Made by a program: the position numbers and the translations under genes. A stretch of DNA of 64,000 nucleotides from Ramlibacter agri. Lineage in GTDB: Bacteria; Pseudomonadota; Gammaproteobacteria; Burkholderiales; Burkholderiaceae_C. The notes under the pieces were generated by a model that was not told where the DNA came from, did no database searches, and saw nothing but the letters and a program-made list of their open reading frames with translations. The stretch is taken from NCBI RefSeq assembly GCF_012927085.1, contig NZ_JABBFX010000001.1, forward strand, positions 3,472,001-3,536,000, given 5' to 3'. This document shows positions 1 through 9,034 of this stretch, in pieces. Numbering within the stretch: the stretch's first letter is position 1; every line of letters begins with the position of its first letter.

Positions 1-795
1 CTGCTGGTGATCAGCCAGGACACCTCCGCCTACGGCGTGGACGTGAAATACCGCACGGGCTTCTACGACGGCCGCCCGGTGAAGACGCGCATGCTGGAAC
101 TGGTGCAGGCCCTGGGCGAGATGGCCGAGCCCTACGGCGCCTGGGTCCGCCTGCACTATGTGTACCCGTACCCCAGCGTCGACGAGGTGATCCCGCTGAT
201 GGCCGAAGGCAAGGTGCTGCCTTACCTGGACGTGCCTTTCCAGCACAGCCATCCCGACGTGCTGCGCCGGATGAAGCGCCCCGCCAGCGGCGAGAAGAAC
301 CTGGAGCGCATCGCACGCTGGCGCGAGATCTGTCCGGAATTGACCGTGCGCAGCACCTTCATCGCCGGCTTCCCGGGCGAGACCGAGGAGGAGTTCCAGC
401 ACCTGCTCGATTTCGTGCGCGAGGCGCAGATCGACCGTGCCGGCTGCTTTGCCTACAGCCCGGTGGAAGGCGCCGCCGCCAACGACATCCCCGGCATGCT
501 GCCGCAGGAAGTGCGCGAGGAGCGCCGCGCGCGCTTCATGGCCGTGGCCGAAGAGGTGTCGGCGAAGAAGCTGGAGCGCCGCATCGGCGCGACGATGCAG
601 GTGCTGGTGGATTCCGCGCCCGCGCTCGGCAAGAAGGGTGGCGTGGGCCGCTCCTACGCCGACGCACCGGAGATCGACGGCACCGTGCGGCTGCTGCCGC
701 CGCAGAAGATCAGCAAGCGTCTGGCGGTGGGGGAGTTCACGAAGGCCCGGATCGTGGGCACCGAAGGGCACGATCTCATTGCCGAACCGATCTGA
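1..795 (+). CDS. rimO: Ribosomal protein S12 methylthiotransferase RimO, 3' part
   Basis: The C-terminal 264 residues of RimO, the radical-SAM enzyme that methylthiolates an aspartate of ribosomal protein S12. The reading frame is already open at base 1, so the start and the 4Fe-4S CxxxCxxC cluster motif lie outside the window. Visible are the second half of the radical-SAM barrel ([19 protein letters not shown] and the glycine-rich [15 protein letters not shown] strand typical of MiaB/RimO) and a C-terminal TRAM domain from about residue 195 ([10 protein letters not shown] onward). A strong terminator follows directly after the stop. RimO is preferred over MiaB because of the short TRAM region and the PVEGAAAN segment; the assignment is by family memory. 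Confidence 0.9.
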   Translation: MLVISQDTSAYGVDVKYRTGFYDGRPVKTRMLELVQALGEMAEPYGAWVRLHYVYPYPSVDEVIPLMAEGKVLPYLDVPFQHSHPDVLRRMKRPASGEKNLERIARWREICPELTVRSTFIAGFPGETEEEFQHLLDFVREAQIDRAGCFAYSPVEGAAANDIPGMLPQEVREERRARFMAVAEEVSAKKLERRIGATMQVLVDSAPALGKKGGVGRSYADAPEIDGTVRLLPPQKISKRLAVGEFTKARIVGTEGHDLIAEPI

Positions 796-796
796 G

Positions 797-827
797 GAAA
801 CGCCGCGCTATCGCGGCGTTTCTTTTT
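797..827 (+). terminator. Intrinsic terminator of rimO
   Basis: Eleven-base inverted repeat GAAACGCCGCG / CGCGGCGTTTC with a four-base loop (ctat), followed by TTTTT. It begins two bases after the rimO stop codon. A classic Rho-independent terminator. Confidence 0.9.
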
Positions 828-844
828 ATCTCTGCAAAAACAAC

Positions 845-866
845 AAAGCCGGCTGGCGCCGGCTTT
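845..866 (-). terminator. Terminator downstream of the tRNA-Leu fragment
   Basis: Perfect nine-base inverted repeat AAAGCCGGC / GCCGGCTTT with a four-base loop. On the minus strand it is followed by a T-rich stretch (the A-run at 835-847 on the plus strand). It repeats the design of the terminator at 951-971 behind the intact tRNA. The two tRNA 3' ends therefore each carry their own GCCGGC-type terminator, as if the 3' end and the terminator had been duplicated together. Confidence 0.75.
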
Positions 867-891
867 ATCATTCGTCTGTCCAACCTGTTGG

Positions 892-925
892 TTGGTGCCC
901 AGGAGAGGACTCGAGCCTCCACGGA
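892..925 (-). pseudogene. Broken tRNA-Leu 3' fragment
   Basis: A 34-base stretch identical, except at one position, to the 3' end of the intact tRNA-Leu (976-1009). It covers the T arm, the 3' acceptor strand, the encoded CCA and one flanking base. The single difference changes the first T-loop base (TTCGAGT to CTCGAGT), which would lose the conserved T54-A58 pair. Nothing resembling a tRNA 5' half, D arm or anticodon arm lies in the 50 bases that should hold them, so it cannot fold as a tRNA. It may be a partial tandem duplication or an attachment-site scar from an element that once used the tRNA 3' end. Confidence 0.8.
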
Positions 926-950
926 CACGTTCGAGGCCGCGACTGGCCAC

Positions 951-971
951 AAAAAAGCCGGCTCTGCCGGC
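951..971 (-). terminator. Terminator of tRNA-Leu
   Basis: On the minus strand GCCGGC-AGA-GCCGGC is followed by TTTTTT, five bases after the CCA end of the tRNA. The stem is short but pure G/C with a perfect U tract. Confidence 0.85.
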
Positions 972-976
972 TGATT

Positions 977-1061
<85 letters not shown>

Positions 1062-1079
1062 ATTTCAGGAAAAACAAGA

Positions 1080-3353
1080 TTGTATAGCAAAAACATAGAG
1101 CGAAACAACGGCACCGGGCTCCTCGACGAGATCGAGGGAGTCATCCAGGGACATCGCGACGGCCACGGCTACGTGGTGCGCGATGACGGCGAGGCCGACA
1201 TCTACCTGCCCCCCAACGAGATGCGCGCGGTGCTGCACCGCGACCGCGTCAAGGCGCGCATCGTGCGCCACGACCGCAAGGGCCGGCCCGAAGGCCGCGT
1301 CGTCGAGATCGTGGAGCGGCCGCCGCATCCCATCATCGGCCGCCTGCTGCACGAAAGCGGCGTCTGGCTCGTCGCGCCCGAAGACAAGCGCTACGGCCAG
1401 GACGTGCTGATCCCCAAGGGCGCGACCGGCCTCGCGAAGTCGGGCCAGGTGGTGGTGGTCGAACTGACCGAGCCGCCCAGCCTGTACGGGCAGCCCGTGG
1501 GCCGCGTGAAGGAAATCCTGGGCGAGATCGACGACCCCGGCATGGAGATCGAGATCGCGGTGCGCAAGTACGGCGTGCCGCACGAATTCTCCGAGGCCTG
1601 CATCGCCCAGGCGCGCTCGCTGCCGGACAAGGTGCGGGCGCAGGACCGCAAGAAGCGCGTCGACCTCACCGACGTGCCGCTGGTCACCATCGACGGCGAG
1701 GACGCGCGCGATTTCGACGACGCCGTCTATTGCGAGCCGGCGCGCGTCGGCCGCGGCAAGGGCTGGCGCCTGCTGGTCGCCATCGCCGACGTCAGCCACT
1801 ACGTGGAAACCGGCAACGCGATCGACGTCGACGCGTATGACCGCGCGACCAGCGTCTACTTCCCGCGCCGCGTCATCCCGATGCTGCCGGAAAAGCTGTC
1901 CAACGGCCTGTGTTCGCTGAACCCGGAGGTGGATCGCCTCTGCATGGTCTGCGACATGCTGATCACCGCCGCCGGCGACATCCACGCCTACCAGTTCTAC
2001 CCCGCCGTCATGCACAGCAATGCGCGCATGACCTACACCGAGGTCGCGTCCATCCTGGGCAACACCCGCGGGCCGGAAGCGGTGCGCCGCAAGGACCTGG
2101 TGCCGCACTTCCTGAACCTGCACGACGTCTATCGCGCGCTGCTGAAGGCGCGCAACGTGCGCGGCGCAGTGGACTTCGAGACGACCGAGACGCAGATCAT
2201 CTGCGACGAGAACGGCCGCATCGAGCAGATCGTGCCGCGGGTGCGCAACGACGCCCACAAGCTGATCGAGGAGGCCATGCTGGCCGCCAACGTCTGCGCG
2301 GCGGACTTCATCCAGCAGGCCGAGGTGCCCGGGCTGTACCGCGTGCACGAAGGCCCGACGCCGGAGAAGAAGGAGGTCCTGCGCGGCTACCTGAAGGCGC
2401 TGGGCGTCGGCATGACGATCAGCGACGACCCGAAGCCGGCGGAGTTCCAGAAGATCGCCGAAGCCACGCGCGAGCGTCCGGACGCGCAGCAGATCTCCAC
2501 GATGCTGCTGCGCTCGATGCAGCAGGCGATCTACACGCCGATCAACAGCGGCCACTTCGGCCTGGCCTACGAGGCCTACACGCACTTCACCAGCCCGATC
2601 CGGCGCTATCCGGACCTGCTGGTGCACCGCGTGATCAAGGCGATCCTGGCCAAGGAGCGCTACCAGCTGCCGGCGCTGCCCACGCCGGGCGAAGCGCACG
2701 AGAAGCTGGCGCGCCGGCTCGCCTCGCGCGTGGCGCCGCCGACGCAGAAGCTCAAGAAGCCGGCCGCGCCGCCTTCGCGCGAGCTGCAGGCCTGGGAAGC
2801 CGCCGGCTTCCACTGCAGCGCCAACGAGCGCCGCGCCGACGAAGCCAGCCGCGACGTCGAGGCCTGGCTCAAGTGCAAGTACATGCGCGACCACCTGGGC
2901 GAGGAGTACTCCGGCGTGGTCACGGCGGCCACCAGCTTCGGCATCTTCGTCACGCTGGACACGATGTACGTCGAGGGCCTGGTGCACATCACCGAGCTGG
3001 GCGGCGAGTATTTCAAGTTCGACGAGGCGCGGCAGGAACTGCGCGGCGAGCGCACCGGCATCCGCTACGCCATCGGCACGCGGCTGCGCATTCAGGTGAG
3101 CCGCGTCGACCTCGACGGCCGCAAGATCGACTTCCGCCTGGTGCGCGAAGGCGAGGAGCTGACGGCGCGCGCCATGAAGGAAAAAGGCGTGCCGGCCGGC
3201 AGCGAGAAGGGCGTGCCGGTCAAGGCCTCGGCCAAGCGCGCCGCCAAGAAGGCGGCGGCCAGCAAAGGCGAGAAGAAGCCGCCGGCGCAGGGCGTGAAGG
3301 CGGCTGCCAAGAAGGCGGCGGCCAAGAGCAAGCCAAAAAAGTCACGCCGCTGA
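1080..3353 (+). CDS. rnr: Ribonuclease R
   Basis: A processive 3'-5' exoribonuclease that degrades structured RNA and takes part in rRNA and mRNA decay. In order: a cold-shock/OB domain from about residue 15, the RNB catalytic domain with the acidic cluster DGEDARDFDDAV (D205 onward, matching the metal-binding aspartates of E. coli RNase R), an S1 domain around 615-690 (EEYSGVVTAATSFGIFV) and a Lys/Ala-rich tail. The only usable start is TTG at 1080, with AGGA nine bases upstream; an in-frame stop inside the tRNA gene bars anything earlier. The catalytic motif lies 67 residues closer to the N terminus than in E. coli, so the N-terminal helix-turn-helix extension is missing. Poly-K/A tails of this kind bind RNA. 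Confidence 0.93.
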   Translation: MYSKNIERNNGTGLLDEIEGVIQGHRDGHGYVVRDDGEADIYLPPNEMRAVLHRDRVKARIVRHDRKGRPEGRVVEIVERPPHPIIGRLLHESGVWLVAPEDKRYGQDVLIPKGATGLAKSGQVVVVELTEPPSLYGQPVGRVKEILGEIDDPGMEIEIAVRKYGVPHEFSEACIAQARSLPDKVRAQDRKKRVDLTDVPLVTIDGEDARDFDDAVYCEPARVGRGKGWRLLVAIADVSHYVETGNAIDVDAYDRATSVYFPRRVIPMLPEKLSNGLCSLNPEVDRLCMVCDMLITAAGDIHAYQFYPAVMHSNARMTYTEVASILGNTRGPEAVRRKDLVPHFLNLHDVYRALLKARNVRGAVDFETTETQIICDENGRIEQIVPRVRNDAHKLIEEAMLAANVCAADFIQQAEVPGLYRVHEGPTPEKKEVLRGYLKALGVGMTISDDPKPAEFQKIAEATRERPDAQQISTMLLRSMQQAIYTPINSGHFGLAYEAYTHFTSPIRRYPDLLVHRVIKAILAKERYQLPALPTPGEAHEKLARRLASRVAPPTQKLKKPAAPPSRELQAWEAAGFHCSANERRADEASRDVEAWLKCKYMRDHLGEEYSGVVTAATSFGIFVTLDTMYVEGLVHITELGGEYFKFDEARQELRGERTGIRYAIGTRLRIQVSRVDLDGRKIDFRLVREGEELTARAMKEKGVPAGSEKGVPVKASAKRAAKKAAASKGEKKPPAQGVKAAAKKAAAKSKPKKSRR
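1081..1108 (-). promoter_or_regulatory. Sigma-70 promoter of tRNA-Leu, inside the start of rnr
   Basis: On the minus strand TTGTTT (1108-1103), a 16-base spacer and TATACA (1086-1081). The predicted transcription start is near base 1074, about 13 bases before the mature tRNA 5' end. The whole promoter lies within the first ten codons of the divergent rnr gene, and its -10 element covers most of the rnr TTG start codon. Confidence 0.65.
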
Positions 3354-3435
3354 GCCCGTTGCCGCCGCAACCGCGGCGGCACTTGACGTGACGCAAGCCC
3401 TGGCGCACCGTCCGGCCGATGCTGGACGCAAAGCC

Positions 3436-4041
3436 ATGTCCTTGATCGACTTCATCGCTGCCTACGGCTACGCGGCCGTGCTGGCGGGCACCCTGCTGGA
3501 GGGCGAGATGATCCTGCTGCTGGCGGGCTGGGCGGCCCACCAGGGGCACCTGTCGCTGCCGCTGGTGATGCTGGTCGCCTTCGTCGGCGGCACGGTCGGC
3601 GACCAGGCCTTCTTCTGGATCGGCCGCCACTGGGGCCGGCGGCTGCTGCGGCGCTGGCCGGCGGCGCGGGCCCGCGCCCTGTACGTGGGCAAGCTGCTGC
3701 GGCGCCACGACGCCTCCCTGGTCTTCGGCATCCGCTTCATGTACGGGTTGCGCATCGCGGGCCCGATCGCGATGGGCGCGCTGCGGCTGCGCGCGCGGCG
3801 CTTCGCCATCTTCAATGCACTCGGGGCGGCGGTCTGGGCCGTCGTCGTCGGCGGGCTGGGCTACGTCCTCGGGCACACGCTGGAGATGCTGCTGGGCGAC
3901 CTCCAGCGCTACGAGAACGCGGTGGCCTGGACGCTGGTCGCAGGTGTGGGCCTGATGATCATGCTGCACCGCCTGTTCCATGCATTGCGCCTGCGCGGCG
4001 CGCGGCCGCCGGGTGGCAGCAGGACGCCTCGCGTTCCCTGA
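3436..4041 (+). CDS. DedA-family inner-membrane protein
   Basis: A 201-residue integral membrane protein of the DedA (SNARE-associated/VTT) family, members of which act as undecaprenyl-phosphate or lipid flippases. Family signs are the re-entrant segment with an acidic residue (LLEGEMILLLAGW), the GTVGDQAFFWIGRHWG motif, and the FGIRFMYGLRIAGPIAMGALRL block with its conserved Arg and Gly, followed by C-terminal hydrophobic helices. I chose the ATG of MSLIDFI; a GTG 48 bases upstream (3388) would add 16 non-conserved residues. Neither start has a good ribosome site. It lies 82 bases after rnr on the same strand. The lipid transported is not shown by the sequence. Confidence 0.8.
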   Translation: MSLIDFIAAYGYAAVLAGTLLEGEMILLLAGWAAHQGHLSLPLVMLVAFVGGTVGDQAFFWIGRHWGRRLLRRWPAARARALYVGKLLRRHDASLVFGIRFMYGLRIAGPIAMGALRLRARRFAIFNALGAAVWAVVVGGLGYVLGHTLEMLLGDLQRYENAVAWTLVAGVGLMIMLHRLFHALRLRGARPPGGSRTPRVP

Positions 4042-4099
4042 ATGAAGCGGGGGCCGGTTGGCCTTAGCATTCGGGTTTTGTTTTTTCGAGGGGTCCGAG

Positions 4100-4867
4100 A
4101 TGGCAGACAAGCAAGTGGCGGCCGGCAAGGTCGCAATCGTCACCGGCGGCGGCAGCGGCATCGGCCGCGCCGTGGCGCATGCGCTGCTCGGCGCCGGCTG
4201 GAAGGTGGCGCTGGCCGGGCGCCGCGTCGACGCGCTGGAGGAGACGGCCAAGCTGTCCGGCGCCGGCGACCGCGCGCTGCCGGTGGCCACCGACGTCACG
4301 GATCCCGCGCAGGTGGAGGCGCTGTTCCAGCAGGCCCAGAAGGCCTGGGGCCGTGTGGACCTGCTGTTCAACAACGCCGGCATGGGCCTGGCGGCGGCGC
4401 CGCTGGAGGACATCGCGGTGGCCGACTGGAAGCGCGTGGTCGACACCAACCTGAGCGGCATGTTCTACGGCATCCAGCAGGCCTTCCGCGTGATGAAGGC
4501 GCAGGACCCGATGGGCGGGCGCATCATCAACAACGGCTCGATCTCGGCCCATGCGCCGCGGCCGCATTCGATCGCCTATACGTCCACCAAGCACGCGGTG
4601 ACCGGCCTGACCAAGGCCGCGGCGCTGGACGGCCGCCGCTACAACATCGCGGTGGGCCAGATCGACATCGGCAACGCGTTGACGCCGCTGGCCGAACGCA
4701 TGACCCGCGGCGTGCCGCAGGCCAATGGCGAGATCGCAGTGGAACCGGTGATGGACGTGAAGCTGGTCGGCGAATCGGTGCTGTACATGGCCAGCCTGCC
4801 GCCGGAAGCGAACGTGCTGTTCCACACGGTGATGGCGACCAAGATGCCGTTCGTGGGCCGGGGCTGA
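4100..4867 (+). CDS. SDR-family oxidoreductase
   Basis: A short-chain dehydrogenase/reductase of 255 residues with a classical Rossmann fold. Visible are the nucleotide-binding TGGGSGIG near residue 16, the structural NNAG motif (LLFNNAGMG), a catalytic serine in NNGSISA and the YTSTK active-site Tyr/Lys. An arginine (AGRRVDAL) after the second beta strand suggests NADP(H). The start ATG has a GAGG upstream; a slightly longer frame exists but lacks conservation. The substrate cannot be inferred. It is followed by a hairpin and faces the convergent nnr operon. Confidence 0.85.
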   Translation: MADKQVAAGKVAIVTGGGSGIGRAVAHALLGAGWKVALAGRRVDALEETAKLSGAGDRALPVATDVTDPAQVEALFQQAQKAWGRVDLLFNNAGMGLAAAPLEDIAVADWKRVVDTNLSGMFYGIQQAFRVMKAQDPMGGRIINNGSISAHAPRPHSIAYTSTKHAVTGLTKAAALDGRRYNIAVGQIDIGNALTPLAERMTRGVPQANGEIAVEPVMDVKLVGESVLYMASLPPEANVLFHTVMATKMPFVGRG

Positions 4868-4886
4868 TCCTCTGCTTGTCCTGGAG

Positions 4887-4919
4887 GCTGGGTTCGCGCG
4901 CGAAGCGAGCGACCCCAGC
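4887..4919. terminator. Hairpin between convergent SDR and nnr genes
   Basis: Inverted repeat GCTGGGTTCGC / GCGACCCCAGC (eleven positions, one mismatch) lying between the stop of the SDR gene and the stop of the nnr gene on the other strand. There is no U tract on either side, so termination efficiency is uncertain. Confidence 0.4.
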
Positions 4920-4921
4920 GA

Positions 4922-6352
4922 TCACCAAGCGGCGAGTGCGTTGGCCGTCAGCGGACGATCGGCGGGCCATTGGTCGGCGGCGTTTCCGTGCAGCCAGGCC
5001 GCCGCACTCGCGGCATCCATCGGCGCTTCCCCGGCGGCAAGGCGCGCCGCCACCCATCCCGCCTGCACGTCCCCCGTCCCGGCAATCGCCAGCCGCGCAT
5101 TGCCGGTCGGGTTGATCCGCAAGTCACCACCGGGTGATGCAATCACCGTCCCCGATCCCTTCAGCAAGGTCACGGCGTGAAACCGCTCGGCGAGCGTGCG
5201 CGCCGCCGCCAGCCGGTCCGCCTGCACGCCGGCGGCATCGGCGCCCAGCAGCCGCGCCGCCTCCAGCGGATGCGGCGTCAGCACGGTTGCCGCACCGCGC
5301 CGCCCGCGCGCCGCGAGCAGCTCCTGCAACTGCGGATCGGTTGCGACGGCATTGAGCGCATCGGCGTCCAGCACCAGCGCCTTCGCCGCGGACAGCACGC
5401 GCGGCAGCGCAGCGCGCACGGCGTCGCCGCCGCCGCAGCCGCAGGCGACGCTCATGCCTTCCAGCGCCAGGCTGTCCCAAGAGCGCAGCATCAGGTCCGG
5501 CTGGTCGGCGTCGAGCGCCGGCATGCGTTCATCGAGCAAGCCCACCAGCACGCGGCCAGCCCCATGGTGCAACGCGGCGCGCCCCGCCAGCAGCGCGGCG
5601 CCCGCCATGCCGGGCGCGCCACCGATCACGGCGACGTCCCCATAGCTGCCCTTGTGCGAGGCATGCGGACGCGTCCGCTCGGGCGGCGGGCCGGAGAGCA
5701 GGGCACAGGGCGCTTCGCCGTCCGTGGCCACGCCGATGTCGTCGAACCAGACACGGCCCGCCGCATCGCGCCCTTGCGCCGTGAACAGGCCGGGCTTCAG
5801 CGCGAGCAGCGACAGCGTGTGCGCGGCGCGCGCGCCGTGCAGTGACGTCCCCTTGTTGGCGTCCAGCGCCGAGGGCACGTCCACCGCCAGCACGCGGGAG
5901 CTGTTGGTGTTGAGGTAGGCGATGTGCGGGGCCAGCGCACCTTCGGGCGCGCGCGCCGCGCCGATGCCCAGCAAGGCATCGAGCGCGAAATCCCATTGGG
6001 GCGGCGGCTCGCTGGCGAAGCGCACGCCGGCGGCCCGGGCGCGCTGCAGCGAAGCGCGCGCATCGGCCGGTGCCCGGGCTTCGTCGCCGAGCCAGGTGAT
6101 GACGGGCTCCTTGCCCCAGGCCTTCAGGTGCAGCGCTGCTTCGAAGCCGTCGCCGCCGTTGTTGCCGGGACCGCAGGCGACCCAGACCGTGCGCGCATGC
6201 GGTGCGAGCGCGAGCGCGAGGCGCGCGACCGCGAGGCCGGCGCGCTGCATCAAGGTGTGCGGGGGCAGGGCGGCAGCGGCGCGCTGTTCGATGCGCCGGA
6301 TGGCCGCCAGGTCGTGCAAGGGCCAGGGACGATCGGGGAGGACGCGCTGCAT
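4922..6352 (-). CDS. nnr: Bifunctional NAD(P)H-hydrate epimerase/dehydratase
   Basis: Repairs damaged NAD(P)H: the N-terminal YjeF_N domain (to about residue 215) epimerises NAD(P)HX and the C-terminal ribokinase-like domain (about 225-476) dehydrates it using ADP. Visible are CGPGNNGGDGF (nucleotide loop of the epimerase), VDVPSALDA (usually VDxPSGLDA), KGSYGDVAVIGG opening the dehydratase, LTPHPLEAARLL, LLKGSGTVIA and the catalytic Asp in GTGDVQAGW. A glutamine takes the place of the usual leucine in GTGDVLAG. Third gene of a minus-strand set with the amidase and dadA, 28 bases after dadA, so probably cotranscribed. The role is housekeeping rather than tied to D-amino acid use. Confidence 0.9.
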   Translation of the reverse strand: MQRVLPDRPWPLHDLAAIRRIEQRAAAALPPHTLMQRAGLAVARLALALAPHARTVWVACGPGNNGGDGFEAALHLKAWGKEPVITWLGDEARAPADARASLQRARAAGVRFASEPPPQWDFALDALLGIGAARAPEGALAPHIAYLNTNSSRVLAVDVPSALDANKGTSLHGARAAHTLSLLALKPGLFTAQGRDAAGRVWFDDIGVATDGEAPCALLSGPPPERTRPHASHKGSYGDVAVIGGAPGMAGAALLAGRAALHHGAGRVLVGLLDERMPALDADQPDLMLRSWDSLALEGMSVACGCGGGDAVRAALPRVLSAAKALVLDADALNAVATDPQLQELLAARGRRGAATVLTPHPLEAARLLGADAAGVQADRLAAARTLAERFHAVTLLKGSGTVIASPGGDLRINPTGNARLAIAGTGDVQAGWVAARLAAGEAPMDAASAAAWLHGNAADQWPADRPLTANALAAW

Positions 6353-6380
6353 GGGGGCATTGTGCAGCGGGTCGACCCGG

Positions 6381-7655
6381 TCAGGACTCGAGGCGCTCTA
6401 CGCCCAGGCCTTCCAGATCCACTTCCGCCGGCCGCGCCGAAATCAGGTCCGCCACCGCGCGCGCACTGCCGCACGCCAACGCCCACCCGCTGGACCCGTG
6501 CCCGATGTTCACCCAGATGCCAGGCGCATGGGTGGCGCCCAGCACCGGCGGGCCATCGGGCAGCATCGGCCGTGCGCCTTTCCACTCCTGCACCGCCGCG
6601 CCCGTATTGGCCAGCTGCGCGGCGCCGGGGAACCAGTCGCCCAGCACCTTGTAGAGGGTGTTGATCGCCGACGGCCGCTTCTGGTTCGGCTGGCCGCCGA
6701 TCTCGGCGCTGCCGGCCACGCGCACGCGGTTGCCCAGGCGCGAGATCGACACCTTGTAGCGTTCGTCCATCAGGCCGCTGCGCGGCGCGTTCAGCGGTTC
6801 GCGGATCGGCGCGCTGATCGAGTAGCCATGCACGGCCGCCAGCGGCACTTTGATGCCCACGGGCCGCAGCAGCGCTGCGGCGCCGAGGCCGCTGCACACC
6901 ACCACCGCGTCGAAGCGGCGCAGCTGCGGCGTGGCGTCCTCGCCCAGAGTCACGCGCAGCTGCGTAGGCAATGCCGGATCCAGCGGCGCCACCGTGGCGT
7001 TGAACTCGAACTTCGCGCCCAGCGCCTGCGCCTGGTTCTTCAGCAGCAGCGCGAACTGGCGGCAGTTGCCCACCTCGTCGTCCGGCAGGTGGATGGCGCC
7101 GGCGAAGGGCGTGTCGGGGTTCAGCGCCGGCTCCAGCACGCGCGCCTGTTCGGCGTCGACCTCGGCGAACTTGACGCCGGCATCGCGCAGCACCTGCAGG
7201 CCGGGTTGCACCAGCTTGCGGTCTTTCTCCGAGCGCAGCAGCACCATGTAGCCGGTGCTGTGGTCGTATTCGAGCTGCAGGTCCTCGGTCAGCTGGTGCA
7301 GGCGGTGCCGGCTGTAGAAAGCCAGGCGATGCAGGCGCGCGCGGTTGGCGAGGTAGGTGTCCAGCTCGCAGGCGCGGCGCCAGCGCATCATCCAGCCCAC
7401 CTCGTGCGCCGCGATCGGCCAGCACACGCGCACCGGTGCATGGCGGCTGAACAGGTAGCGCGCCACCTTGGCCGGCATGCCCGGGGCGGCCCAGGGCGTG
7501 ACGTAGCCGGGCGCCACGACGCCTGCATTGGCAAAACTGGTCTCCAGCGCAGCTGCCCCGTGCCGCTCGTAGACGGTCACTTCGTGGCCGTCGGCGGCCA
7601 GCTCGTACGCTGTGGTCACGCCGATGATGCCGGCGCCCACGATTGCGATTTTCAT
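6381..7655 (-). CDS. dadA: D-amino acid dehydrogenase, FAD subunit
   Basis: A membrane-associated flavoenzyme that oxidises D-alanine and other D-amino acids to 2-oxo acids and passes electrons to the respiratory chain. The start shows the dinucleotide-binding fold (MKIAIVGAGIIGVTTAYELA, glutamate ending strand 2 at VYERH). DadA family signs are SFANAGVVAPGYVTPWAAPGMP after it, WKGARPMLPDGPPVLG and NIGHGSSGWALACGSARAVADLI near the C terminus. The 424 residues match the usual 416-435. It starts 12 bases after the amidase stop, and nnr follows. DadA could consume a D-amino acid released by the amidase, but that link is only inferred. Confidence 0.93.
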   Translation of the reverse strand: MKIAIVGAGIIGVTTAYELAADGHEVTVYERHGAAALETSFANAGVVAPGYVTPWAAPGMPAKVARYLFSRHAPVRVCWPIAAHEVGWMMRWRRACELDTYLANRARLHRLAFYSRHRLHQLTEDLQLEYDHSTGYMVLLRSEKDRKLVQPGLQVLRDAGVKFAEVDAEQARVLEPALNPDTPFAGAIHLPDDEVGNCRQFALLLKNQAQALGAKFEFNATVAPLDPALPTQLRVTLGEDATPQLRRFDAVVVCSGLGAAALLRPVGIKVPLAAVHGYSISAPIREPLNAPRSGLMDERYKVSISRLGNRVRVAGSAEIGGQPNQKRPSAINTLYKVLGDWFPGAAQLANTGAAVQEWKGARPMLPDGPPVLGATHAPGIWVNIGHGSSGWALACGSARAVADLISARPAEVDLEGLGVERLES

Positions 7656-7667
7656 TCTTATGGGGAT

Positions 7668-8945
7668 TTAGGCGGAGAGCAGATTCTCGATCTGCAATGC
7701 GAGGTTGAGGATGGTGTCGTCACGCAGGGCCCCGTGCCAGGCCATCAGGCCGACTGGCAGCTCGTCCGGCGCCTGGCAGGGCAGGGAGATGGCGCAGCCG
7801 TCCAGCATGTTGACCACGCTGGTGTTGCGCAGGAGCAGGGCGTTGGTGCGGAAGAAGGCTTCGTCGCGCTCGGCGCCGGCATCGACTTCGGCGATCGGCG
7901 GGGCGACCATGGGCACGGTGGGCGACAGCACGGCGTCGAAGCCCGCCAGCGCGGCGCCGACTTCCTGTTCCCAGGCGCGGCGGGCAGCGTGCAGCTCGAT
8001 GTATTCCCAGGCCTTCATCGCCGCGCCCTTGTCGATCCGGACGCGCACCCGCGGGTCGTACTGGTCGCCCCTGGCGGCCAGCAGCTGGCGATGGTGGGTG
8101 TAGCTCTCGGCGGCGGAGAAGCCGCCGGTGGACTGGATCGTGCCCAGGTCCTGGATCTGCACGAGCGGGATTTCGGTGACTTGCGCGCCGGCGTCGCGCA
8201 GGCGCTTGAGCGTGCGCTCGAAGGCGCGCGCCACGGTGGCGTCGCAGCCATCGAGCATCTGCGTCGTGGCCACGGCCAGCCGGTAGGACTTCAGCGGCTT
8301 GTCGCTGCGCGCCACCTTGCGCGCGGCCAGCACTTCGTGGGCGCAGATCGTGTCGGCCACGTTGCGCGTCATCGCGCACACCGTGTCCAGCGTCGTCGAA
8401 AGCGGGAAGGCGCCTTCGGTGGGGACGAGGCGCGCGGTGTTCTTGAAGCCGACGATGCCGCACAGCGCCGCCGGGATGCGGATCGACCCGCCGGTGTCGG
8501 AACCCAGGCCCAGGCGCGCGGCGCCCGCCGCCACCGAGACGGCGGCGCCGGAGGACGAGCCGCCCGGGATCCGTGCGACGCGGGCGTCGCAGGGGTTGGC
8601 CGGCGTGCCGTAGTGCGGGTTCACGCCGACGCCGGAGAAGGCGAACTCGGTCATGTTGGTGCGGCCCACCACCAGGCCGCCGGCGGCGCGCAGCCGTGCG
8701 ACCGCTGGCGCGTCGGCCGTGGCGGGCGCCACGTCGGCCAGCGCCACCGAGCCGGCGCGGGTGACCTCGCCCGTGAAGTCGTACAGGTCCTTGATGGAAA
8801 CCGGCCAGCCGGCCAGCGGCAGGCCGGGCTGCACGTGCTGGGCTTCGGCAGCTGCCGCTTCAAAGCGGGTGGAGAGGAAAGCGTGCCGGCAAGCCGTGGA
8901 CTCGGCGGCGGCCCTTGCTTCGGCCAGGTCGGAGGTGCGTGTCAT
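7668..8945 (-). CDS. Amidase-signature family hydrolase
   Basis: An amidase-signature enzyme with the Ser-cisSer-Lys triad: lysine in PVSIKDLYDF, the glycine/serine block IPGGSSSGAAVSVA, and the nucleophile region GLGSDTGGSIRIPAALCG. The length of 425 residues suits stand-alone amidases rather than GatA, and there is no gatB/gatC nearby. I chose the ATG before TRTSDLAEA; a longer frame adds 28 poorly conserved residues that would run into the rpsB promoter. First gene of the amidase-dadA-nnr group, divergent from rpsB. The substrate is not evident; a D-amino acid amide would fit the neighbour dadA but this is a guess. Confidence 0.82.
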   Translation of the reverse strand: MTRTSDLAEARAAAESTACRHAFLSTRFEAAAAEAQHVQPGLPLAGWPVSIKDLYDFTGEVTRAGSVALADVAPATADAPAVARLRAAGGLVVGRTNMTEFAFSGVGVNPHYGTPANPCDARVARIPGGSSSGAAVSVAAGAARLGLGSDTGGSIRIPAALCGIVGFKNTARLVPTEGAFPLSTTLDTVCAMTRNVADTICAHEVLAARKVARSDKPLKSYRLAVATTQMLDGCDATVARAFERTLKRLRDAGAQVTEIPLVQIQDLGTIQSTGGFSAAESYTHHRQLLAARGDQYDPRVRVRIDKGAAMKAWEYIELHAARRAWEQEVGAALAGFDAVLSPTVPMVAPPIAEVDAGAERDEAFFRTNALLLRNTSVVNMLDGCAISLPCQAPDELPVGLMAWHGALRDDTILNLALQIENLLSA

Positions 8946-8962
8946 CGCGCAAATGCAGGGCG

Positions 8963-8971
8963 TGGTAGAAT
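8963..8971 (+). promoter_or_regulatory. Extended -10 promoter of rpsB
   Basis: TGGTAGAAT fits an extended -10 element (TGn + TAGAAT). No good -35 is visible, which extended -10 promoters tolerate. The predicted start near 8978 would give rpsB a leader of about 140 nucleotides. Confidence 0.5.
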
Positions 8972-9034
8972 CCTTGGGTTTTGCTGGGTGGCACGCGCAA
9001 TGTTGTGCTGCCATCTGACAGCAAAGCAAATCGC

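Noticed and set aside
893..976. A second complete tRNA-Leu gene
   Set aside because: Only the T arm and acceptor 3' strand match; no anticodon or D arm, and the 5' part is occupied by the terminator of the intact tRNA.
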